From positions 7,246,234 to 7,310,233 of the forward strand of contig OZ025873.1 in assembly GCA_964019415.1 (NCBI GenBank): 64,000 nt of DNA, in the 5' to 3' direction. Positions 32,961 to 43,049 of this stretch are shown here, one piece after another. The stretch comes from Ianthella basta. Lineage: Eukaryota; Porifera; Demospongiae; Verongiida; Ianthellidae. The translations under genes and the position numbers were made by a program. The notes beneath the pieces are model-generated. The model made no database searches and had not been told where the DNA came from. It saw only the letters and a list, made by a program, of their open reading frames with translations. Position 1 is the first letter of the stretch. Each line of letters begins with the position of its first letter.

Positions 32961-33269
32961 GTAACGCTCAACAAATCCCCCTTTATCAATGTTCAGATGT
33001 GGTAATGAATCTCTATTCTATCAAGCTATGGGATGTTTGTGGCCCAGCTCTAGATTCTTCGCAAGCGTGTGCAGCCGAAGAAGATGAGAACGGTAGGCAG
33101 ACACTTGTATTTTACTTGCTGGCACTTGTATGACCCAGAAAAGGACCTAGGAGCTACGGTAGCAGCTGGCCTATTTGTTCAACAGCCGACTACATTTGTT
33201 CTAGTCGCTATGTGAGCAGCTGCTCACTCTTCATGCAGGCACTAAACGAGGAGCTGAAAGCAATGCATT

Positions 33270-33660
33270 GGCTTGTTGTCCATGTACAGGTTAAACAGCC
33301 ACGGGGACATCACAAAGCCTTGCCTCACTCACTGCTCAACTCCAAACTAGTCTGAATTTTGTCCTAACACTCTTACACACGCCTGACACCTCTCATACCG
33401 TGACCTCACTGCTCTGCCTAGTTTCCCATCAACTCCATAGGACTCCAATACCTGCCACAACATCTCTCTGGCTACCCTATCATATGCTTTCTCCAAGTCC
33501 ACACACACCATCACCATCCTCTTATTCTTCTCAATTACCTTCTCCCCCAGCTGCCTGACATTGAACATTTGATTGACACAACTTCTTTTCTTCCTAAATG
33601 CTCCTTGTTCTTCTAGGACCTTGGCTTCCGTAATGCCTCTGATCTTGTTGTCTAGTACGG
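33270..33660 (-). pseudogene. LINE reverse-transcriptase fragment
   Basis: The minus strand reads KVLEEQGAFRKKRSCVNQ, then MVMVCVDLEKAYDRV (first RT catalytic Asp) and, after two in-frame stops, VRQGFVMSPWLFNLYMDN. These are RT fingers and palm of a non-LTR retrotransposon. Both ends are missing. Confidence 0.8.
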
Positions 33661-33689
33661 TAGCCGCAGAAAATATGTTTACTTTGCGA

Positions 33690-33845
33690 AGTGAACTTCG
33701 CCAGAAAACTTCGGGTTAACATCGCACGCATCGATCGAACTTCGAATGAAGTTCGGGGCGTCTTCGAGCGAACTTATGGCTGAACTTCGTACGAACTATG
33801 GGCGAAGTTCATACAAATTTAGGGACAACTTCGAAAGAACCATTA
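33690..33845. repeat. TTCG-rich degenerate minisatellite, left island
   Basis: Irregular copies of (G)AACTTCG(A)ACGAA-type words at 10-25 base spacing. A second island of the same words in the same orientation is at 37078-37270, on the other side of the BEN gene and the Tc1 copy. Confidence 0.75.
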
Positions 33846-33967
33846 CTGTTTTGAGTTAGCATTGTAGTGCGCTTGTGCTAATCTGAAGAATTTCGCGCCT
33901 GCATGAGGTGCAATAATATTATGATCCGAGATTTTGGGAAGAGAGTGCAGAAGGAAGATCCTCAAGT

Positions 33968-35289
33968 ATGCCTGCTCATCAAAAAGGAAGGAAAGAAGAT
34001 ACAAGTCGAGTGAAAGGTACACGCTGTCTACGTTACCGTATAAGCTGTATTGTAATTAAGTAGCAGCAAGTGCATGATAAATTGCAACTTCCAATAACGT
34101 TCAACTGTATAATAACCTCTTTAGGATCTCACACGTTGGTATTCTGGGAAGAAGAAGGCTTAACTTCAATACTAAAGGCTTCCCAGGTTGTAGAACCATT
34201 GCAGCCTAAGGAAGGCTCCAAGGCAAAGGTGAAATGGGGCAGAAGAGTCTTACCTGCCACTGTTCTGGAAATTGGAAGCAAAGACAAAATGAAGAAGAAA
34301 CAAGAAGAATTCAATGAGAAGAATGATTGCAACGAGGAGGAGCTTGAAGATATTGCTGAAGTTCCACCTCCAAAGTAAAAGCATGCAGAGACAACTGGAA
34401 ACAAGAAAGGGAAAAAGGGGTAACCATCCTTTGTGTTACAAAGCCACCAGAACAAGTGCCGGAGCAAAACCATGAATCCGCAGCACCAGAGCTAGAGCAA
34501 GAGTTTTCACCATTACCACTTGAACCTGCAACACAAGAGCAAGTGATAGTACGATCACCAGAGTCCAGCCTTGAACCTGTGACACAAGCCATAGCTTTGG
34601 AATCGCCCCTTTCAGACGTGCTTTCACCAGAAGTACCTATACAGAGCACTCTGCCTTCAGGTTCTGCCACTGTGCAGCCCGTCTGTACTCTAGAACTGCA
34701 GAAGGTATTTGATGAGCTGAGGGCACAAAGGTACACCTTGCAAAGCATTGAAGGTTATGTGCACGAGAAGCTCATGGAAGTTCAAGCAATGCAAGATTTG
34801 CAAGCAGCAAGGATTCGTGAGCTTCAAGCAAAACTGGAGAATCAAGATTGCCAGCCAGCTTCCACTACAAGTACACAAGATGAGCCTACACCCCTAGAGT
34901 TGACACCAGCTGTTGGACCTCGAATGTACCATAGGGAGGCCTTTCGTAATGTTGAAAATTTGCCCCAGTTCCACAGCACTCCGCCTTGCACTCAGAGTAC
35001 ACTGAAATCACCCGCTGATGTGATTGAAGACAACCAAAAGCTACTTCTGTCTACCATTAAAGCTGGCCGCCTGGCTGTTAAATTAGCTAGAGAAAGCTAC
35101 TTTGGCGAAGAAGTACTGAAAGAAAGCATAGTATCAAGTCTGCCAAAGGAGAAGCTTAAAGAAATCAAGGCACGGCTGTATGAAGTCTATCGCTTCAACA
35201 ATCTAGTGGAATTTGAGCCACTGTGGCAAAAGTGCCTTATTTCGATTGGCAAGGCCTGCCAGGCACTAAGAGCAAAAGACAGCAACTAA
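33968..35289 (+). CDS. BEN-domain protein
   Basis: Exon 1 (33968-34016, MPAHQKGRKEDTSRVK) joins exon 2 at 34125 through a GTACAC...CTTTAG intron with matching phase. Exon 2 reads HTLVFWEEEGLTSILKA and VKVKWGRRV-like residues, a small barrel-like N-terminal region. The long last frame ends at the TAA at 35289. It has a Glu/Pro/Ser-rich linker, a coiled-coil-like helix (LRAQRYTLQSIEGYVHEKL) and a C-terminal BEN domain (ARESYFGEEVLKESI, LYEVYRFNNLVEFEPLW, CLISIGKACQALR). BEN domains bind DNA or chromatin in regulators and some viral or transposon proteins. Between 34373 and 34379 the frame shifts from exon 2 to the last frame; this needs an unseen small intron or a one-base indel, so the gene may be broken. 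The last frame itself is open from before 34381. Confidence 0.7.
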
Positions 35290-35524
35290 CAAACCTGTGC
35301 TTAACCCGTGTATATGAATACATGCAGATTCAAACTTTACTGTATGGCTAGCATACCTGTTAATATTCTATGTGCATGTGTTGTATTGGCACTTATTATT
35401 AATACATAATGTCGCATCATTAATTGAGAATGTGACCAAACCATCTCCTAGCTATACAAATCACCTGCAACTGCATGTCTTTGCCTGATAAGAGTATGGG
35501 TAGGTGTCATTGAATACATGGGTG

Positions 35525-35645
<121 letters not shown>

Positions 35646-35979
35646 ACAAGGCCAGGAGGGGAGTAGACTGTGCAACTTACGTGCTCTTTGCAATGCTTTG
35701 AATAGGCTAGCGTACATTCATGTATGTACATATGTACGTACATGCATGCACACACACATTGTGTGTGAGATTGTGTTGTGTTGCTTGATTGTGTGTATGC
35801 ATAATGTCATACCAATGCCATACAATTTGGCAAATACGCAGTGCGTGCGTCACACAGCTAGATGGTTTGGACACAAGCTCAAGAATATGAAACGTTATGA
35901 ATTAATAAATTGCCAGTACAACACATGCACATAGAGTATATAGGAGTGGCAAGTTACAAGACATGTCTAATTAGCGTCT

Positions 35980-36980
35980 TTAAAATCCAGTTGGGCCTCC
36001 TTCACATTCAATCACTTTAAGTAAGACTTTGGCCAGGTGATTGATATACTTGCGACACTTTGCTACATCAACTCCTTCCCAAAATGAAACAATTCCCCGA
36101 ATGAGCTCTTCTTTGTTCTTCGGTTTCACTTCCCTCCTCAGATGCTCTTTCAGTTTGTGCCAAAGGTTTTCTATTGGATTACAATCTGGCGACTCAGGTG
36201 GGTTCGCCACCAAATTACTCCCTTTTCATGAAAGTACTGTTGAGCTCGAGCAGACGTATGTTTTGGATCATTATCCTGGACAAATCTGTGCCCACTTGGG
36301 TACAGTGCTTCAATCATGGGAATCAAGGTCTGCTCCAAGATGTTAACGTAAGCCACAGCATCCATGCAGCCTTCAAAAATGCAAATTCCCGATCTCCCTT
36401 TCTTGCTTATGGCCGCCCAACCACGGACCTTGGTTGGGTGCTTTGGTCTCGGTTTGTACCTTGGTTTAAGGCCAGTCTTGGTGCAGCAGAATCGCTGATG
36501 GGTCTCTATTTGCACAGTTGTCTCATCTGAGTAGATGCAGTCTGAGAAGTCATCTCCTTCATTCTTCCTCGCCCATGCCAATCGCTTTTCTTTATTTACG
36601 TCACGGATCATCTGACAGTAGGCACTACCACGGTGTGTCCATCCAAGTTCTGTGCGGCATTTCAGTGCAGTTCTTTCACATATGTGATGTCCGTGCTCTA
36701 ACAACATTTTTTCAGCTCTTTTCCAGCGGTTTCATCATCTTCCATCATCTTTGCATCCACCAGTCTTCTTACGTCAGCACTTACCTTTCTCTTTCGACCT
36801 GTACCTTCTCGTCTACCAATAGCACCACACTCCTTGTACTTCTTCAGAAATTTATGGATGCCTTGTCTTGTGGCTGGAAGATTCTCCTTTTCCAAAACCT
36901 TTGCAATTATGGGAGCTTTGTACCCATCTTGCCAAAGACTAATGATTCTCTGCCTTTTGTACTCACTGAATGAAGCCATA
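35980..36980 (-). pseudogene. Tc1/mariner-type transposase, frameshifted
   Basis: From ATG at 36980 the N-terminus is a helix-turn-helix pair (YKRQRIISLWQDGYKAPI, ATRQGIHKFLKKY). A one-base shift near 36707 leads into the catalytic core: CIYSDETTVQ (first Asp), FVQDNDPKHTS (second Asp). A second shift near 36213 leads to SPDCNPIENLWHKLK (Glu). D2-to-E spacing is about 34 residues, as in Tc1. The protein ends at 35980. All three catalytic residues are present, so only the two frameshifts inactivate it. I see no clear inverted termini. Confidence 0.9.
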
Positions 36981-37077
36981 GACCGCGACATACAGATCAA
37001 CCTCTCCACTTTGGCAAAGCGACTTGCGCACGAATAGCTAACACGTTCACTCCCTAGCAACGATGGTGATAACGATT

Positions 37078-37270
37078 TGTCAAACTCGGTCGTTCTTCGA
37101 ACGAAGTCGAGCCAACTTTGTTGGCAAACTTGGGCTGACGAACTTCGTACAAATTTCTGGGCAATTTCGCACGAACTTCGGTGCAACTTCGAGCGAACTT
37201 CAATGCAACTTCGAACGAACTTCAATGCAACTTCGAACGATCTTCGGGACAACTTCGAACGACCTTCGTG
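37078..37270. repeat. TTCG-rich degenerate minisatellite, right island
   Basis: About ten copies of TTCGAACGAACTTC.ATGCAAC-like words. The last three units are nearly identical (21-24 base period). Counterpart of 33690-33845. Confidence 0.85.
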
Positions 37271-37391
37271 TTTGGTATCATCATAAACATTTATCCTTGC
37301 ACTACAATTCTATGATTAAACTTGCGGATAGTCGGTCTCCTATAAGAAAAACGTCGCCGTCAAGTAACCTAGTAAAATAGCACATATCGTC

Positions 37392-37705
37392 GGTGTGGAT
37401 AGCGATGCAGAGGCTCAGCAAGAAACTAAGCACGTAGCGCAATACACAATCATGCATTCTAACTTTTCCATGTGAGCGAAGTTGGTAAAATACTCCGCTG
37501 CAAAGTTACATCCAGAAAACTAATTCCTCCCCCTTTGTTGCAAGTTACGCACCTTATAACTCCGCACAGGAACATCGTACAACAAACGCTCACATGGAAA
37601 AGTTAGATCAATGTCATAGCTTCTGAAACAAGCATTCTCCATGTCTTTTTCTTGCAAGACCGCTATCCACACAACGATTTTCTTCAGAACTGTAGTGGCA
37701 GCCAT
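37392..37705 (-). repeat. Inverted pair around an exon-like frame
   Basis: The minus frame from ATG at 37705 (MAATTVLKKIVVWIAV..) runs 51 codons to a donor-like AAG|GTGCGT. Its words GTGTGGATAGCG and CTAACTTTTCCATGTGAGCG recur on the plus strand at 37393 and 37457, giving an inverted copy that is no longer open. Gene status uncertain. Confidence 0.4.
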
Positions 37706-38057
37706 ACCGAACAGCCATTGTCACGTGACAAAGCCGTGACTTCCTGCTGAAACGTCATAATTCGTTCAATTGAGCTCTCTAGAACGACTGCGTAACCTTC
37801 TTCAAGCCGCGTGCGGACGTCTCGCTGCAACGTGGAACGAATTTATTCGCGATTGCTTCAGATAGGAACAGTGGATTCTGCATTTCTGAACAATTCAGGC
37901 TTTCCGATCACACGAACGTCACGCGCAGTCACATGGGTAGCCACGGTAACACAGAAGAATGTGATAAAACCACACGGTTCACTCTATGTAAACAAAGCCT
38001 TGGCAGCAACGGACATAACCCACATGCGTGATAGTTAGCGTTACTTATGGGTACCAG

Positions 38058-38088
38058 CTGAATGCCCGCCCTTCGGGTGGGTTCCCAG
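38058..38088. repeat. GC-rich hairpin with TTC loop
   Basis: GCTGAATGCCCGCCC-TTC-GGGTGGGTTCCCAGC folds on itself. A relative lies at 32213-32246. The DNA around it (37710-39120) has only weak exon-like segments, such as the minus strand of 38750-38590 ending in donor GTATGT, which I cannot assemble. Confidence 0.65.
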
Positions 38089-39139
38089 CATATCTTTTAA
38101 AATTTGAGCGTTTAACCAATCAGAATTGTCCATTTAATTGGGAGCATTCAGTAGACGCTATCCGTAAAACTCCGTACGTACAGAATTTACTTATGTTAAT
38201 TCATTTCGTCTAAAGGAGTCCAGTGGCGAAAGCGCTAACCACCTTAGGTCACCCCCTGTATTGCCATGATATACTCTTCCAAGTTTGGCAAAAATTGATA
38301 GAAAATTGAAGGAGGAGTTTGTGAACAACAAAAACATGATCTTTTCCCTATCTCTCAGATATGGCGGCAACTGTAAAAGTGGCAAGAACTCGGATGCAAC
38401 GACGTTAAACCAAATTTCAGCTCGACGAGGTTACTCTCGCTACGCCTCTTTGTAATCCTACCATGTTTCGTGATGTTTTGTCCAGAATTGAAGGAGTATA
38501 TCCCGGACAACGAAGAGGTGTGTTAGGTTTATTATAATAAGATAATTCTTAGAGTACAAGACTTCTGAATCAATGGAAACGTCAACTTCAGGACACCTGA
38601 AGCAGTGACAGAGCCCTTTTTGGCAGCCTTTTCTGGTATCCTGTCTGCGTCCAAGGTGCGCAAACATCTGTCAAAGATGTGCAAACTCACATACCGTCTT
38701 TCTCGAGTAGCTTGAGCCCAAAATCCGCGTGTGGAGACTTCAGAAGGCACAGTACTGTTGCTCCGTCTTGTCGTTTCGCTGTGTCAGGTAAAACTTTCCT
38801 TTGGCTGGCCTTTTGGCTCTGAGAAAGGGCTTATAGTTTACGAACCTTACCTTTCATTACTGTCTTGCTTGCTGGTCAGCCTAACCTGTGAGCAAGATCC
38901 GCAAAAGGCTCAAGAGGGACTGTGAACCATTGCTAATGTCAAAGCACTACAGCGCGCTCCTTATCTTCGTCATTTGGCTATGGAAGTGGTCAATAACTGA
39001 CAAAATGAGTTGCCACAAAATCTTCCTTTGCGCTGCCATTATAATTTCGCGACTTAGTGCAGAGCGCAAATTTTATATCTCACGTATAATAGGTTAATAC
39101 ACATCTAGCATACAAAACCTATTATTGACCAGCTTTTGT

Positions 39140-39480
39140 ACCTATACTGTAACTCGGGCGCTGAAGGTCACGGAAGCTTGATTCTTGCAGCGAAAGATAG
39201 CCAAATGACCCGTTGTCTCTCTCAGTTATTTTGAAGCCATAACTTAATTCATTGCCTAAGTGCTCTCGTGCTCTCAATAACTGATGAATTACCAGTTATT
39301 GACCAGGAGTACCAATTATTGGCCACAAGTACAAATGCCAATAAAATACCAATTATCTACCGGTTCTCACAAATCGTTCAGTAGCTTCACTTCGCAACAC
39401 TCCTGCAAACTGGGGTTTGCCAGAATTGCAGAGCAAGGAGTGCCAAGTCTGTGTAGCAGATTTTGAGAGGAAAACTGGTA
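39140..39480. repeat. 340-bp repeat, inverted mate at 48020-48385
   Basis: Both copies carry CAGTTATTGACC-type blocks and an exon-like segment encoding CQVCVADFERK (here, plus strand, followed by donor GTGAGA) or CQVCVADFKRK (mate, minus strand). The conserved coding-like block suggests a dispersed gene fragment or transposon exon. Its identity is unknown. Confidence 0.65.
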
Positions 39481-41600
39481 CCATTTACGAGCTAGAAAGT
39501 GTTCAGGTGAGATGCATACATGTTTACCTTTGCACCCGTTTGCACTGTTACGATATTCTTGTAAAGAGGTCCTTGCCTCTCGTAAAACAAGCAGGTAATG
39601 TTCGCTAGAGTATAAGGGAAGCCTTCTATCCATGCGCAAAAGCTAGTCACTCACTCTGTTTTGGGTTTCATAAACGTCCACAAACTATTGTACATTTTCA
39701 CGGATGATTCAGGATACTACTGGTTGATAATAATTATTGGGGAGGTTTAGCACAACGTAGAACGTTGTTCTAAACTAAGCTAGTTGTTCTAAGCTTTGCT
39801 ATGTTTGGCGTGAAAAAATCAAACGTTCGAAGCAACATTTTCAATGTTAGGAGGCTAACCATGTACAGTTTCAACGTCATTGTATTTCCTCTGTAGTCAT
39901 GTTAAATCACTTGTGCTGTTTTCAGCATGGAATGTTTGCCTGCTTCTCCTATTTAACCGTCCTTCGGCTCCATCCCATGCGAGTTTGAGCCTCTATTTCC
40001 CACTTTGCAGTCAGATAATTGACAGAAGTCGACAAGGGTGATAATTTGCTGCTACGTACGGCTGTGGCAATTGGGTACCCCTTTGTTTGCGAATTCGCTT
40101 GTTGGGAAGCTGCCTTGGCTGACACTCTACAAAGAACGTCCTTGCAAGGTCACTGCCCGAACTCCAAGGGAGCACGCGACTAATTTAATGAAGGCTTTTG
40201 TAAGCGCTGACATGAGGCAGCGTAAAAAGAGCAGCAGAGCGGAAGAATTCACTGAGAAGGAGCTAATAAAGCTATTCATAATCCATCCTTCTTGCTGTGA
40301 TAGTCTGCCATTTGTAAAATCCACTAAGCTAAAGCTAAAGTGAGTTATGGTTATGTAAACAATGCGGCTGCTGCATGCGGCCGATTTTGATCTTTGTATT
40401 TTGGCTTGGTTCTCATACACACAACGCTGGATTAGAGCAAGACTAGCTCCAAACGAAAGACAAAGTACCCCTCTATCAAATTGTGGACGATTCATGTTAA
40501 CAATCCCTTTCAATATCGAGATATAAGGGTGGAAATGAAGTTATTGTAAAAGCAGTAAATGTCTGTGTGGTTTCAACCGATGTGCATTAATACTAGTTAA
40601 CTTTTCCCTGTGGTATAAGTTGTTAAACCATTCCGTTCTGGAGTAAATCATAAGAAAACTTTGACTAATAGTTGGTGCCAAAATATCAGGTCACATATCT
40701 CCAGCTAGGAACCACGGGTAGCATTATGCCACATGGAAAAGCCAGTAAATTTACTTGGCTAACAATGTTGATCTCAAGCGATTATATACCACACAACGAT
40801 TTCCTGACTGCACTAGCCGAAAGCCCTCCGTACACGTGATAACATGTGATATCCCTGTGACTTTTCCAGAAATGTCCGACGATGCTGTGATTCGTCGTGC
40901 TATTTGGCGGTTTAACTCAATTGACTTAGTATGTACTAAGCAGTCCTGGATTGCTCATTGCTATCCAGCGGAAGTAGGTATAGTCATACTTTGATGACAG
41001 GGGTCACGGCAAGAGACTGAGTGTAAGAAAGTGAGTGAGAGTGGGTGGACCTGCCTCCCTTACTCCCTTTCAGGCTCACTCGCTCTCTCTCTCTCTCCCT
41101 CTCAGATCCATCCCTTTCTGCTTCACAGACTCTCCCATCTCTCTTCAGTTCCCTGTCATCCAAGTAAGCACACAGACAACACAGAGCAATCCAGACGACC
41201 GGCTTCCTACGTGCTGACTGACACTACTAACACCGCTCCAGATGTCGCATTAAACAGGTATTAAAAGAACGCGTGAATCATGCCCCAACGGCTAGCCCAG
41301 GATAATGGGCGTCCGGATCATCGGATGTGTAGTCACGGCGTTGATTGCCACATGCAGAATCAACGAACACACGGATAACGGTACACAAATGGAGAGTTAC
41401 TTTACTTCTCTATGGAACTGACCTGACTCTAGATCTGCTGCCGTGCCGGTTTCCATCGCGCGCCACAAGAATAAATCTTCACAACGTACAACTGCGGGTA
41501 CTGTTAACTTTCCACGTGTTTCACACAAACCTTGCCATATATGGGACTGCACGTAGTTTAGTCCATTGATACTCGATCCTATGTTTAGTCTGCAGCTGGC
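39481..41600. other. Mostly gene-free; one weak frame
   Basis: A plus frame at 40038-40343 contains LPWLTLYKERPCKVTARTPR and MRQRKKSSRAEEFTEKELIKLF. This looks protein-like and may be an exon, but there is no domain or firm splice pair. A short TCTC microsatellite is at 41081-41105. Nothing else is supportable. Confidence 0.3.
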
Positions 41601-41644
41601 CCGCGCTAGACGGCGGCCGGAAGTGGGCTGGGGACGAGACTAGA

Positions 41645-42421
41645 TACCGTATGCGCTTTAATTTTCGCGGGGTCTATATTTCGCGGATTTGCAATTTTCG
41701 CGGTTTTCGCGTTTTTAAATTCGCGGGTGCTGGGTACAATGGTGTTGAAATATTCGCGGGTGAAATATTCGCGGATGTCTTTCGACATGTTGTTCTAGTG
41801 CCAGTGGGCGTCCCGGTGCTGGCACAGGCAGTTTTTCCACAGGTTTATCATCCCCTTTTGTCTTTGGCTGGCCAATTCAGCGCAATACGTCTTCTTCCGC
41901 CCTCTCACTGTGCTCTCCTTCAACTCTAAGCCTTGCTTTGTCTTTAAATCACGTGAGGCTGCTGCAATGCCATTTTCAGCGGTATACGTACTTGGCAATC
42001 TGCTTTCCGAGTCTCTGTGGTGGTCTTGTCATATTGGTCCCTTTTCATCGACCCCATGGCCACCGATCCGCTTTGCAGCAGCTGCAGCCACGAGCGTAGT
42101 GATCTCGACTTCTTGCTGTACAGCCTTCGCCGTTGATGGAGGAACAATCTTCTCCAACTCTGGAACGATGTCGCGCTGGGGTACCAAGTAAGGACGAATA
42201 GATATGTTTGTCGGCAGCAAGAACAACGGGTCGGGAACAAAGGAACTAGCGAAGCGAGTTAGCCCTGTAGGCAATTATCGCCATTTTTGTTACGCATGAC
42301 GTCATTGATTGGCTCGAGCTGTGTAGGTCCATTTACAGTGATGTCCAAATATTCGCGGATGGCTGCTGAACCGCGAAAACCGCGAACATTAAACCCCGCG
42401 AAAATTAAAGCGCATACGGTA
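41645..42421. mobile_element. TIR element carrying a transposase N-terminal fragment
   Basis: Perfect inverted ends TACCGTATGCGCTTTAATTT..CGCGGGG face each other at 41645 and 42421, followed inside by TTCGCGG words. Flanking TA is consistent with a TA target. On the minus strand, YTAENGIAAASRDL, ESTVRGRKKTYC and, one frame over, KLPVPAPGRPLALE follow the pattern of helix-turn-helix starts of pogo-like transposases. The catalytic part is absent, so the element is non-autonomous. The ends share TACCGTATG with the 12881 element. Confidence 0.75.
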
Positions 42422-43049
42422 TATAGAAGCAGCGTTGTCGAGCGCTTCGTGTTGCCTGGGTTATCAGCATCTGACGGAGAAACAATGTGAAGTCGTCATC
42501 CACTTTGTGAGCGGCGAAAACGTGTTCGTTTCCCTTCATTCCATATGTGTCATACCGTCTCGCGTGATCGGGCACGACGTCACTAGACCACATGCCACCT
42601 TCCGCGCCTTTGTCAAAATGGAGGACGGAAGTGGGCTGGTACGAGACTAGCACGTAGTCGACGTCTGGCGTGAAAGCCCCTCCACCTCATCCTCGTGACC
42701 GCGCACCGGCCGTTTGCTTCGTAGTCTGGCTAGCTAGACCGTCCCATAATATAAACCCCGGGCGCTTAGGGACGGTCTAGCCATGCAGACTATTTGCTTT
42801 GCGTTTCACAAGCTTGTGGTCCTGAAACTAGACCTGCATGCAGATATATCTGATGATATCAACTGTGCTGCACACATGTTAATATTATTTAACTTAAAGA
42901 AAAAATTATAAAATATGGATCCAGTGCATTTAGTTAGCGATGAAACATATATACTGTAGGCAAAGTAAATGCGTTTGTTCATCTGTATTATAGCAATCAG
43001 TAAAAGAAATACCACACCGTGCTGAAGAAGTGGCTAGAAAATCTCCGTG
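42422..43049. other. Gene-free DNA with a foldback-arm relic
   Basis: 42628-42650 carries one arm of the 5143-type foldback. CGTCCCTAAGCGCCCGGGG-type palindromic words surround 42740-42782 (GACCGTCCC...GGGACGGTC). No gene seen. Confidence 0.45.
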
